A stretch of DNA of 64,000 bases from Emiliania huxleyi CCMP1516. Lineage: Eukaryota; Haptophyta; Isochrysidales; Noelaerhabdaceae. Location of the stretch: NCBI RefSeq assembly GCF_000372725.1, contig NW_005200670.1, positions 110,246-174,245 of the forward strand. The letters are read 5' to 3'. This document shows, piece after piece, positions 19,590-29,513 of the stretch (position 1 is its first letter; the number at the start of each line of letters is the position of its first letter). The position numbers and the translations under genes are program-made. The notes beneath the pieces are model-generated. The model was not told the DNA's origin. It made no database searches and saw nothing but the letters and a program-made list of their open reading frames with translations.

Positions 19590-19955
19590 ATGGCCATCCT
19601 CTCGGAAGTCTCCAACGTGACTCTCGGAGGTTCGCATCGTTCCGTGATGGTCGAGGTGGAGCCTGTGAGGGCGGCGGAGCCTGAGGTGGTGATGGCGGAG
19701 CGGGAGGTAGAGGCGGCGCAGCGCCACGTCGCTTGGCGGGCTTGGCGCCCCGACGAAGATCTGGTCCTCCTTCTGATGTTTCGCAACGGCGCGGGCTGGA
19801 GCCGCATAGCCGAAGCACTTCCGGGCCGAGCGGGCGAAGAAGTTTTGTCGCGGATGTCGCAGCTGCAGGTGAAGCACGGCTTCAGCGCTTCCGACGAGGG
19901 CAGGCTGGCACTGGACGCTTTGCTCTTGGCCTGCGGCATCGACGAGACGGCCTAG
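19590..19955 (+). CDS. single Myb/SANT-like domain protein
   Basis: The 121-residue open frame has no intron. Residues ~48-95 (WRAWRPDEDLVLLLMFRNGA, GWSRIAEALPGRAGEEVLSR) match the Myb/SANT spacing: an initial Trp, acidic DED, a second Trp about 20 residues on, IA..LPGR and a closing helix. SANT/Myb repeats bind DNA or histone tails, so a nuclear role is inferred. A single short repeat is compatible with a small Myb-like regulator or with one exon of a larger gene. The start is the first ATG of the frame. Confidence 0.55.
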   Translation: MAILSEVSNVTLGGSHRSVMVEVEPVRAAEPEVVMAEREVEAAQRHVAWRAWRPDEDLVLLLMFRNGAGWSRIAEALPGRAGEEVLSRMSQLQVKHGFSASDEGRLALDALLLACGIDETA

Positions 19956-20203
19956 AGAACATGAAGCGCGACAGCTTGGCGCTGTACAGCGGCTCTAGAT
20001 AAGCTGCCCGCGAGTTGACAGCTCTCGTTGAGTCATGGTGTGCTGCACCTGAGGCGGCACGCGCGATCCCGCCCCCGCCCCGGGGCCTCTTTTCATGGCC
20101 TTGTCTCTCTCTCGATCGGCTCTCGCCTGAGATGATCTATTTTGTATGTGCGTGCACATGCCGCATGTACTAGTACGATATAAAATGCCAAAGGGCTCCA
20201 CAC

Positions 20204-21339
20204 TCACCTCGCCTTGCTCAGCGCGCGCATCTCTCGCGCCGAGAGCGTGAAGCTGCCCAAGTCGAGCGCCTCAGCCGCATGCTTGGGCCTCGCCGTATTC
20301 GTCACCGCCGCGATGCCCTGCTGGACAAGCCATTTGAGGGCCACCTGCAGGTGGCACATGGACACGTCGTGGACGTGTGTCGAGGTGGGACAAGGCACCC
20401 CGACGGGTCTGCCTGCGCCGGCGTCTTCCCGTGCGCCGCGGCAACCTCTCGGACGACAGGGTGGCCGAGCACGTCGACTCTGCTGAGACCCGAGCGGCGA
20501 GTAGGCGGCAAAGGTGATCCTGTGCCGCCGCACGAAGCGGAGGGTCACGTCGTTGCTGCCGTAGACCGGCGCGCCCTCGGAGCACGCCGTCCCCTCGCCC
20601 CTGTGCGGCGCCGGGTGGCCGGCGACGGAGAGCGCGTTCTGCACCACCGCCGGCTTGGTGCGGGCGTGCCGGAGAAGACGCTTGAGCGCGCTCGCGTTGA
20701 AGTTCGAGACGCCGATTGCACGCGCCAAGCCTGGCAGGGATGCGGGGCAGTGCTTGCACGGTGGAGCTGGCCTCCTCCCTAGCTGGCCCGGGAGAGCTGT
20801 GTTGCCGCATCTAGGCCTGCGAGCCGCGGTCTCGGGCCGCCTCCAGTTCTCGGTACATGGCGAGCGTGTCGTCCCAGCTGGAGCAGGGGAAGTGGAGCAG
20901 CGCGAGGTCGACGTACCTCTGCCCTGTCATCGCCAGGCTATGCTCGAGCATCTCCGACCCGTTGTACACAGACATCGGCGGCGCCGATGTCGGGCGTGGC
21001 GGGTGTGCGCAGAAGCGGCTGCACCGATCGGTCGGGCAGCAGTTGACCTTGATTGTGACAAAGACCTCTTCGCGCTCCACGCCTGACGCGGCGATTCCCG
21101 ACGCGACGTGCCGCTGCAGCTCATCGCCATACAAAAAACGCAGTGTCTATGCCGCGACCGCCGGACGCGAGCCACAGGCCGTGGTCCGTGGACATGCCGT
21201 TGAATACAAGAGGCATGCGGACACCCGGCGCTATCTCGACCGAAGAGCTGCTGGCTGGACGTTTGCAACCAAGTATTGCACAGCGAATGCCGACCACGAC
21301 TGCGACGGCGGCGGCGACGAGCGAGAGCGGGTTGATCAT
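20204..21339 (-). pseudogene. aldo/keto reductase with N-terminal membrane anchor; frame conflicts
   Basis: Aldo/keto reductases are NAD(P)H-dependent carbonyl reductases. From 21339: a hydrophobic start (LSLVAAAVAVVVGIRCAI), then GGRGIDTA, YGDELQRHVASGI, REEVFVTIKV, YVDLALLHFP, RAIGVSNFNASAL, FAAYSPLG, HPVVREVAAAHGKTPAQ and VALKWLVQQGIAAV, all in family order. Two GC-AG introns are fixed by frame: 20731-20824 and 20345-20412 (68 nt). Two frame conflicts remain: one at a run of six T (near 21148), just before the tetrad Tyr of YGDE, and one near 20485, before the HPVV segment. Each needs a 1-nt change, so this is either a decaying gene or assembly error. The terminal SKAR stop at 20204 sits on a GTGAGT and may instead be a donor. 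Confidence 0.7.
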
Positions 21340-21950
21340 CGCGAACGGAGTGGTGGCTGGCCGTCACAAAGTAGCAACCGCGGCTCGCCAGGGCCGTCAC
21401 AAAATAGCAACCGCTGCCGCGCGCGCGCACCAGCTCGGGCAGCCTGGAAAGGATGCCCGGCTCCGCCGCACACACACATGCGGAGTTTCTCTTTTCCTGT
21501 GAGGAGCGATAGGTTCTCGAGGTTCTCGAGGTGGATATCCTTTGGCCGCGTTGGGTAGCGAGGATTGGTGTAACCCGAGCCACGGAGGCGTGTTTTCTGG
21601 CGGCCGACCGTCAGTGCACGGAGTTGCCACTTCTCCGACTGCCCCGGCTAGTTCCCGAGGTCGTCGGGTGTGACCCCTTCGTCCCCCGAGACCTAGCGCG
21701 GGTGGGTTGGAGGGGGCTCGCCCCGTTCCTCCCCATCGGGCCGCGTGAGCGGCCTCGCCTCGCAGATTCGTTTTTCGCGCCTGGGTCAGGCGCGCGGGGC
21801 GTCCCCCGGGTCGCTCGACCAGCGATCCGAAGAGTGGCCGCTATGTGAGGGAAAGAGCGGGGCCCTCGACGCCTCAGCGATAGAGCTCTAGAAGCAGTCG
21901 AAGGACGCAGCGGTTTCATTTTTTCTCTTTTTACCTCTTCCGCGCACGCG
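21340..21950. other. no supported gene; short local duplication
   Basis: A ~20-bp sequence around CGTCACAAARTAGCAACCG is present twice at 21361-21416. The part from 21520 to 21850 is GC-rich and unassigned. Confidence 0.5.
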
Positions 21951-21958
21951 TGACTGCG

Positions 21959-22392
21959 ATGGTCAGCGCCTCCACCTTCTGCATGCTCATGGCCGCCGTC
22001 TACGGCGGCTTTGGGTTCATTCACGATGTTTCCGATGGTCAACTTCTTCTACGGTCCGGAGTCTCCGATCGCCTACTTCACGGAGACGAGCGAGTTCCAA
22101 ACGTTCTTTGCGCGGGTCGTCGGTCTGCTGTTCATCATGATCGTGCTCGGGCCGTACGCCTTTGGCGTTCCGTATGAAAGTGCCTGCAAGCAGTACCTCG
22201 TGTGGAACACCCTCAGCTTAGCCCCTGTTCATCCAGGCGGCGTTCTACTACAAGACTGCCGGGCCGGGCGTCAATGCCGTGACGCCGTTCAACATGTGGA
22301 TCCCGCAGATCGGCATTGGCGTGGTGTTTCTCATCCTCAACCTCCTCGTTGTCTTCACCCCGCCGGCGAAGAAGGGCAAGGCGAAGAAGTAG
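21959..22392 (+). pseudogene. small polytopic membrane protein, frames disrupted
   Basis: Coding-like pieces on the plus strand run MVSASTFCMLMAAVYGGFGF, then MFPMVNFFYGPESPIAYFTE, VVGLLFIMIVLGPYAFG, then QAAFYYKTAGPG and IGIGVVFLILNLLVVFTPP, ending in a lysine-rich tail at 22392. Together they describe a ~140-residue protein with about four transmembrane helices and a short basic C-terminus. The pieces lie in different frames (changes near 22025 and 22222) with no credible splice sites between, so the copy looks mutated or misassembled. Family not recognised. Confidence 0.5.
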
Positions 22393-23246
22393 AGAAGAGT
22401 CGCTTTGCGTTCACTGGCAAGCGCTCTCGTGCGCGACGCAACACGCACCGGCCCGTGGTCCATGTGCGTTCGGTGGCCGATCGCGATGTGTCTGAAGTGC
22501 GGAAGAGAGGCTGAAGCGTCTCGTCTGGGGTGTGGGGTCCCCCCGGGCGGGGTGTTTTGTATAGCGGCCCTTGTCGTGGCTGTAAACGTCGTCGTGAGCT
22601 CGCGCAAGTGTGGTGTTGTATGTAGTAAGTACGAAGGGGCACGGGTGAGTTTGCAGTTTCGGGTGAAACGCGCATGCGGCATGGCCCCGGGGCTAGGGCT
22701 CTCTAGCCCGCAACCGATACCAATCGTCCGGCCCGCTGGGTGCGCTTCTTAGCTCCCCGGCCCTGGGAGTGCGGTTACCAACCGCACTCCAAGTGCTCCT
22801 CTGACTCATTCCTCAAGTCCACAAGTGCGCGCCCCCAAACGCCCAAGGGACGACGGACGTGGCCCACGTGGTGCTACGGCACACGACCGTCGGTCCGACC
22901 GGACGTCACGAGGGCGCGCGATACATGTACACACACAGCTATGGAAACACCGTTTTTTCTTTCGAGAGCGCACATTTCGGGACAGTACAGGGAGCGGGCA
23001 GATGTGACATTCATTCGGAACGCGAAAGAGACACAAGCGCGAGCCGAGCGAGAGGAGCGGACCCACCCAGACATGGCGAGCAATATGCGTGTGTATATGT
23101 ACGATATACGGCGGGCGGGGCAGGGGGCGGGGAAGGGGTACGTCGGGGATTTGAGTTCCTCGGGGCTGGCCGACCGACCTCGTTGGTTCGCGCTTCAGAG
23201 TGCTGGGGCCCGCTCGCCACGCTCCTCGGGTCACGAGATCTCTCAC
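22393..23246. other. intergenic
   Basis: No motif-bearing frame is seen. A run of the sequence GGGGCAGGGGGCGGGGAAGG near 23119 is simple GC-rich DNA. Confidence 0.5.
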
Positions 23247-24317
23247 TCACGGGTCTCCCCCCGTACCTCCACCCGGCCCACCGCCCACGCCGCCGCCGCC
23301 CGCCCCGCCGTCACCCTCCTCGGCCGACCACGACGCCCTCGCCAGCGGCGCGTCCTCGCCGAAGGAGCCGCGCACCCTCTCGAGCGCGCGGCGGGAGAGG
23401 GGCGAGACCCACGCGCAGGACGACGACGACTGACACGCGCAGGCCGACGCGCAGGACGTCGGCGAGGCCGCACAGAAGCGCTGGAAGGAGCGGACGCGGC
23501 CGCCGCCGGTGACCTCCCAGAGCTGGTGCATGATCACCTCCTGGCCGCCCGTGGGCTGCTCGCCGTTGAGCAGGGTCGGATCTGGACCGCGACCGAGCCG
23601 TCGAGGTTCTCGAGCACGTAGTCGATGAGGTACGCGCTCGTGTTGTACTTGGAGAAGATGGCGCGGTCCCACATGAGAAAGTACTTGATGCTCGGGATTT
23701 GGAACCTGCTCACAGGGCGCATCCGCGACACACGTCAACAGCGGCCGCACCTTGATGTGGGGTGGCGAGCCTCCGCGTCAAGGTGGGCGAGAGTGGGCAC
23801 ACCTCGGCAAGGAGGCCGGCGTGGCGCTCCCTCGATAGAGAGCTCGATGGAGACGAAGGCGTCGGGCGCGAACAGGGACTCCGCCATCTGAGACAGAGTC
23901 GGGAGGCGGTGTGCGTGAGCGCGGGCGGGCGTGGTGCTGGGTATGGGGCGTAGGCGAGAGGGCGAGAGTGTGAGCGCTCGCCGTCTCGCCGCTCGCGGTC
24001 CGGAACAGGCCGGTCAGCCAGTGGTTGAGCACACGCTCCACGACCGGCACAGGAGCCTCGCCGAGCGGGCGGTCGATGATGCTGCGCTTGCGCTTGCTCC
24101 TGCGCCGCAGGAGCTCCTCCGTCGCGATGGAGGCGAGGTGGTCGAGTGCGCCCGAGCTCGTCGGCGTCGACTTGCCCGGCAGGTCTTCGTCGCCGTCGCC
24201 CACGCACATCCCAGGCTTGGAGCACAGAGCCGCGTAGCGTGCGACGCACTTGCTCCACTCCTCCCGGCGTGCCGTCGAATTGCCCCACCCTTGCGGGATG
24301 GCGATCGTCCGTTCCAT
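23247..24317 (-). CDS. NTF2/SnoaL-like fold protein, unknown role
   Basis: Exon 1 runs from the ATG at 24317 to 23982 (MERTIAIPQGWGNSTARRE ... VPVVERVLNHWLTGLFRTAS). A GC-AG intron (23888-23981) leads to MAESLFAPDAFVSIELSIE. A further exon from about 23735 gives FQIPSIKYFLMWDRAIFSKY, DYVLENLDGSVAV, then in a shifted frame DPTLLNGEQPTGGQ and EVIMHQLWEVTGGGRVRSFQ. A small alpha-beta domain with FAPDA, a middle Trp-Asp helix and a closing WEV..GGRVRSF strand is typical of NTF2/SnoaL-like folds. The 1-nt frame conflict near 23590 and the low-complexity C-terminus (to 23247) leave the 3' part uncertain. Confidence 0.45.
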
Positions 24318-24753
24318 CTTCGCTTAGCGCCGCTGTTCCACCTTACTGCTCGCCTGGCGTCTGCAAGCCCCAGGCGCCTCACTGTCACAACAACAACAAC
24401 TCACTCACACACAACAACTGTCTAACACAGGCCTCATCTTTGTGTCGTGGGTGGCTGCGCATTTTGCCACCCATCACCCTCATGGTCACCATTCAACTCG
24501 CAACAAAAAAACAATCCTTCAACTTGGCAGAGAAGGCGTAGCTGTGAGCGCTGTCAGAGCGGTGTTTCGACACCGATATCGTTCAAGGAGAACGCTGATT
24601 CAAAATCCGCTGTTCACACTTCACAGGTAAGTGTAAGCGGAGCAGCTGACTGAGCGTACGCATGCTGCCCTGCCTGTTCCAGCAGCCACCTTGGACCAAA
24701 AGCGCTCGGTGGTTGGATTTCTCTATGTGAAAAATGTTGGAGTGTCGGCTGCT
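24318..24753. other. no supported gene
   Basis: CAACAA and CACACAAC runs lie at 24389-24420. No recognisable coding sequence is seen upstream of the dehydrogenase fragment, and in particular no N-terminal part of it. Confidence 0.6.
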
Positions 24754-25251
24754 CTCGCGGGCGCGGGCGCGCCGGCGCGCAGCGCCACGCCGCCATCGCT
24801 GCCATCGACGTCTTCCCGTCCGAGCCAAAGAAGAACGGGGAGGAGCTGTTCGAGTCGCCGCTGTGCGGCTTGCCCAACGTCATCCTGACGCCGCACATCG
24901 GAGGCTCGACCGAAGAGGCGCAGGCCGCCATCGGCGTCGAGGTACCCGAACGCACCCTCCCCCACCCCCACGGTCCCCGAACCCCCCCTATCCCCACGGT
25001 ACCCGAACCCACCCTCCCCTCCCCCCACGGTACCCGAACCCACCCTCCCCTCCCCCCACGGTACCCGAACCCACTCTCCCCTAGGTTGCGAGCGCGATGA
25101 TCAAGTGCATCAACACGGGCGTCACGTATATGGCGCAGTCAACTTCCCGCAGGTCGACATCATGCCTCGCGTCGGCACGCACCGGCTGATCAACTGCCAC
25201 CGCAATGTGCCCGGTGTGCTGATGAAGGTCAACACGGCGCTCTCGCAGTGA
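24754..25251 (+). pseudogene. 3' fragment of D-3-phosphoglycerate dehydrogenase (SerA-like)
   Basis: The plus strand reads AAIAAIDVFPSEPKKNGEEL, FESPLCGLPNVILTPHIGGS, TEEAQAAIGVE, then after a GT-AG intron (24942-25084) VASAMIKCINTG, and in a shifted frame YGAVNFPQVDIMPRVGTHRL, NCHRNVPGVLMKVNTALSQ. This is the C-terminal catalytic edge and the start of the ACT domain of the SerA type of phosphoglycerate dehydrogenase, first enzyme of serine synthesis. The NAD-binding core, the N-terminus and most of the ACT domain are missing, and two extra bases (near 25129) break the frame. The intron is kept, so this arose from genomic DNA, not a processed transcript. Confidence 0.75.
24942..25084 (+). repeat. 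GT-AG intron made of GTACCCGAACCC repeats, second locus
   Basis: Five tandem units of about 25-30 bp (GTACCCGAACCCACCCTCC type) run from the donor to CCCTAG. They match the unit of the 12390-12476 intron in an unrelated gene. Confidence 0.85.
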
Positions 25252-25253
25252 GG

Positions 25254-26128
25254 CGGCGCCGCGCCGGCCGCTCGCACGGCCCAGGCAGACCGCACGGCTC
25301 AGATTCCATGGCTCTGATTCCATGGCGCAGATCGCACTCTTTCGCTAGTGCCCTCCGCTGGCGCCTCTCCGCACCCTCTTGCGGCGCGCGCTTGCCTAGC
25401 TTGCCGCTGTTCCTGACATGTACTTATGAGTCTGGCACGTCGGACGACGCGGGCGTCTGCGGGTCTGTGCGCTGCGCAACTGGGGGGCGCCGAGAAGGAA
25501 TCGCGCCGCCGCGCGCTCTAGCCTTTACCCCTAGCATCGTTCATTACATCCTTCGGTCGGACGAGCGAGAGCGGCGCGCGTCACGGAAAGAAAGAAAGAA
25601 AAACAGACGACCTGGGGAGGGAGATTGGAGGACGGTGGACGGCGCGTCAGCCGTCACAGCTCACACACAGCGACAGGTCACAACAGTAATTCTTTTAGAA
25701 AGTAAAATTCTTAAATACATAAATAAAACGGACACGCCAAACCGCAAACAAGGGGTGGGAAAAGCAGAAGCGACAAGGACAGAGGGTCCCCACCCCTGCA
25801 CGAGCAGGATCTTGTAAGGACGATCAGGGAGACGCAGGGGAACGGACGGCCGTACTTTCACGCTTGCCTATCTATTCAGACACTGTCTGTGACTCTTTGA
25901 GGACATCGGCGCGGTTTCTTCTCTCTCATAAAAGGAGGCTTTACAAAAGGATCAAAACACTGGCTGGCGTCCTCGCAGGCGCTGGCCAAGGGACGTAGGC
26001 GCGTGACACGATTGAGCACAAGGATGCTCGAGTATTGACATTTGGGGTTCACGGCGCAGAAGGCGCTGTGCTAGTACACTGCCTGTGTGTAGTGTGTAGT
26101 GTGTGGAGGGTGGCACAGGCGTCCGAAT
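25254..26128. repeat. intergenic with dispersed repeat R4 (25698-25848)
   Basis: The block 25698-25848 recurs in inverse orientation at about 30712-30832, including GATCGTCCTTACAAGATCCT (on the minus strand here) and an AT-rich ATTT-type tail. The ATTT microsatellite end suggests a SINE or the 3' end of a LINE. The rest of this interval shows no gene. Confidence 0.65.
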
Positions 26129-27005
26129 TCAGACGCCCCCATCGACGGGACCCGCCGTCGCCGCGTCAGCGCGGACTCCTTCTGCATAGCTGGCGGCCTC
26201 CGCCTCGGCCTTTTGGTGCTCGGCGTACTTTGCCGCGGCGAAGGACGCCGCGGCGTACGCCTACGGGACCGGAAGGCCAGAGTCGCTGAGATAGCAGCTG
26301 GCCGTGGGCGAGCGCTGGTGATCAGCGGCCGAGGCCTCGTCGCCGACGGTCGCATTCTCCGAGAACTGGATGGCGCCAAACTTATTGGCGGTGGCCTGGG
26401 AGGACTCGACGTACGCCATGCCCTCCTGCTGGAAGTCGAAGTCTACGGGGCGCGGGTGTGGTGCTTATGAGGGCGGTGGGCGGGTGTTGGCACAGTGTGG
26501 TGAACAGGCATCCACAAGGCGTCCACGGCGCACTCGGGTCAGTGAAGAAGCGGAAGCTCGTGTCGAGGCCCTGGGCCATGAAGTTGCCGCCCGTCTCGGC
26601 GCCGGCCTGTGCAAAGGGCATCCACCCAACCTTCTCCGCGGGCCGCGGGTGCGTCTTCTTCCACTCCTGAAACTCGTCGTATTCGGCCTTGGCATCAACG
26701 ACTGCCTGCTTCGCGCTGCTCGCCTTATCGACAGCGATCTTCTGTGGACCAAGCGGGAGGAGGGTGAAGGCTGCTAACACCGAAGGTGCAATGGGAGTGA
26801 ACTGAGGCACCTTGGCACCCTCCTTGTCTCCCGCTCTCCACGCCTTTATTGCCTCGAAACGGCGGGCAGTCGCCTCTTCGATCTCGGCAGGGGCAACCCG
26901 AAAAGTTAGGAGCGCTAGGGCGGCAAGGGCGGCAAGCGCGACAAACGGCGTCGACAGGCGCGACGAAGCTCGTGGCGGAGTGGTGTGCATTGGCAGAGTG
27001 TCCAT
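26129..27005 (-). CDS. membrane-anchored protein of unknown function
   Basis: Three exons joined by frame (26534-27005, 26336-26442, 26129-26260) give an intact 236-residue protein. The N-terminus has a hydrophobic core (FVALAALAALALLTF) after a short Ser/Arg-rich lead, either a signal anchor or the first half of a plastid leader. A second hydrophobic stretch (VLAAFTLLPLG) follows, then a charged helical middle (AKAEYDEFQEWKKTHPRPAE), TSFRFFTDPNFDFQQEGMAY and a C-terminal helix (AAAKYAEHQKAEAEAASYAE). Introns are GT-AG (26443-26533) and GC-AG (26261-26335, 75 nt). The start at 27005 has an alternative five codons on. I recognise no family. Frame closure across both introns makes a functional gene likely. 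Confidence 0.7.
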
Positions 27006-27315
27006 CGGCACGTTTTTGTTGCGCCAGTGATTTCTTCTTTCTTGACTTACCTTCACGTAAACGCACTTACCTTCACTTACCTTCACAGCTGTATGCCTTG
27101 CTCCTTTAGGTGCTTCTAAGTCCTGTGCGATCTGCGGTTTTCTTTTGAATGTTCCCCTCTGTACCCCTATCATTGCCAGTCTCCGCCGTCACCCTTCACA
27201 CTGCGCCCTCGCCCGCCCACCTCGCGTGCCTCGCTGCCAGCTCGCCCACGAGAGCTCGGAGGCCTTGAAAGGCCGATCGCCCGGGGCCTTTGTGTTTGAG
27301 AGTGTGCATAGTCGC

Positions 27316-28656
27316 ATGGCGGCCAACATCTCCGAACTAGAGTCGGCATACGTTCGCCGAGACGAGGAGGAGGACGCGGAAGAGCACGGCGATGGCCGCT
27401 CTCGTCGACGACGAGGCGCCGCTTGCACCGCCGCCTGCCTGATCATTGGCCTCGTCGTCAGTCTCAGCCGCACAGCGGGTGACCAGGAAACGAGCACACT
27501 CACCAGCGTCATCTCAGCGGCCGACGTGCCGTCTGCTGCTTGCAGCGCCAGTTCCGCATGCGGCCATTTCAACGGTGATTGCTGCCCGACGATGGAAGGC
27601 AGTTTTCTAGGCTGCTGCAGTGGGAGCACCGAGCGTCCAAAGGAGCCGTGGTCACGTGAGATGCCAGGGATTGGCGGCAATGCGAGTGGGTGGGGCATCG
27701 CTTTCAGCACGCAGTTCAGCGAGGCCGCGCAGCTGCAGATGCAGAACGCCGCGGCGCTACTCGAGAAACTGCCTTACAAGATCGTGCGCACGTACAACCT
27801 CGAGAACCACGTCATTCCTGCCGTACTGGGCTCAGTCCAGGTCGAGTCACTCATCGTCGGTGTCACCAACGAGCACGTCAATATGATCAGCTCTGCCGTT
27901 GCGGTCGCCGATTCGGTAGTTGGCTTCATAATCAGCGAAGCTGGCGAGCACCTTGAGCGCGTCACCGCCATCGCTATCGGCAATGAGCCGAACGAACCCG
28001 CCTCCTATGTCCCGCCCGCCGTTGTGCTCAGCGCCCTTGCAAATTTCCGCGCTGCCCTGGCCAAACGGCCTGAGGCCGCACACATCAGGCTGACAGTGCC
28101 GATGACGGGCGGCGTGATCACGCTATCCTACCCTCCCGAGGCTGCCATCGTCGATCCCACCTGGGTCGACGTGCTCCGCGACGTCGACGTCGTTTCGATA
28201 AACTGGTTTCCTTACTTTGTGGCGAAGAGCGAGCCAGCCATGCCCATCGGAATCGCCCTCGGCACCATGCCTCCCCCATGGCACTACCCGCCCGACGCGG
28301 CGCGTACGAGTGTGTGGGACCCGGCGCACGCGGACCCCACATTTGGCCTCCACGAGGCCCGCTCGCTCCTCGACATAATGCTCCACGCTTCCAAGTTTGC
28401 CCTGCACAGAGCTGGTCTTCCGCCCGACAACCTGATGGTAGGCGAGACGGGATGGCCATCGGGCGGCAGCTGGGTAGCCACCTTGCCCAATGCACGCACC
28501 TTTTACGAAAACTGCCTCACCGGCCGCATGCGCTCGCTCATTAATAACGATGTCACCATCATTTTGTTCGAGCTGATGGACGAGGCCCTGAAACCGGGCA
28601 ACGAGGACGAGCACTACTGGGGGCAGCTGACAGCCGGGCTCGAGCCCAAGTGGTAG
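27316..28656 (+). CDS. type II membrane glycoside hydrolase family 17 (beta-1,3-glucanase-like)
   Basis: The 446-residue protein has no intron. Residues ~1-30 are acidic then Arg-rich; a helix at ~33-55 (AACLIIGLVVSLSRTAG) is a type II signal anchor, placing the enzyme outside the cytosol. A Cys-rich segment (CSASSACGHFNGDCC) follows. The hydrolase has both GH17 signatures: TAIAIGNEPNEP (E224, acid/base) and LMVGETGWPSGG (E377, nucleophile), with VDVVSINWFPYF between. GH17 enzymes cleave beta-1,3-glucans; in algae possible substrates are storage (chrysolaminarin-type) or wall glucan. I chose the ATG at 27316 because upstream sequence in frame lacks an ATG and reads as non-coding. Confidence 0.88.
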   Translation: MAANISELESAYVRRDEEEDAEEHGDGRSRRRRGAACTAACLIIGLVVSLSRTAGDQETSTLTSVISAADVPSAACSASSACGHFNGDCCPTMEGSFLGCCSGSTERPKEPWSREMPGIGGNASGWGIAFSTQFSEAAQLQMQNAAALLEKLPYKIVRTYNLENHVIPAVLGSVQVESLIVGVTNEHVNMISSAVAVADSVVGFIISEAGEHLERVTAIAIGNEPNEPASYVPPAVVLSALANFRAALAKRPEAAHIRLTVPMTGGVITLSYPPEAAIVDPTWVDVLRDVDVVSINWFPYFVAKSEPAMPIGIALGTMPPPWHYPPDAARTSVWDPAHADPTFGLHEARSLLDIMLHASKFALHRAGLPPDNLMVGETGWPSGGSWVATLPNARTFYENCLTGRMRSLINNDVTIILFELMDEALKPGNEDEHYWGQLTAGLEPKW

Positions 28657-29513
28657 CTGCACGTCGCGGCTGCTGCCGTTCTGATGCAGCGTGAGGTCCA
28701 GGGAGGGCATGGAGTCCCCGCAGGCTCTCCCAGAGTCCGCGCGTTTCACCGTCTCGGGGCCGGGGGACGGAGCCGAGAGCCGTGTCGTCGTTTCACGTGT
28801 GTGAGTGTGTGTGTGCCCACCCCCACCGCTGCGCAGCGGTACTCCCCTCCTCCGGCTCCGCCTTGGAGCCCCCCCGCGACACTGCTCGGGCGACTGGGCC
28901 GGCACGCTGCCAGGGATAGCGTCAGGAGCTGGTAGGAGTCAAATCCTCTCATATTTGAGACATCGTGTCCCATATACTCTCGCACAACACACGCAGTTTT
29001 TAGCACATGCCGCACATTGCCCTTTCGCCTTTGCCGGGTCGCGGGTGTGACTGTGAGTTGATAACTGCGGACTCCAAGTGCTCCCAAGACCCTGCACCGG
29101 CACCGGCCATCGCGGAGCGGGGTGTGCCGCCGCCGCGCGCGTTTTTTTGCTGCCACTTCTCCAGCCGGAGAGGAGCGGGCTGTATCACGTGTCACGTGTG
29201 TCAGGCTGAGCCTGAGGCCTGAGCTCCACACCGACTAGAGAAAGTAGAGTTTACACCACATCGACGCACATTGTCGGTACCGCGTCGTCGTCGTCCCACT
29301 ATCTGGGACCGCCTCTCTCTGTACTCACAACGCCGACACGTGTGCCGCCAGTACTGAGAATATATGCCACACGCGCCGCGGAGTGGGGCGGCCCCCAAGT
29401 CGGCACACTGGCCGCCGCCGCCCCCCTCGCTCCGCACACTGGCCGCCGCCGCCCCCTCGCTCCGCCGTTCACGCGGCCGCCGCCGGCAACGGGCGGGCAA
29501 CCCACATGTGCAA
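28657..29513. other. intergenic, convergent gene ends
   Basis: A tandem duplication of a ~27-bp GC-rich unit (CACTGGCCGCCGCC) lies at 29405-29465. No gene is supported. Confidence 0.5.

Noticed and set aside
20731-20824. A stop codon ending the aldo/keto reductase at GSQA
   Set aside because: The stop falls inside a GC-AG intron; removing it gives RDRGLARAIGVSNF, the expected family sequence.
24942-25084. Direct exon echo in the dehydrogenase intron
   Set aside because: The donor-side GTACCCG and exon GTTGCGAG do not match beyond chance, so this intron is not counted among echo cases.
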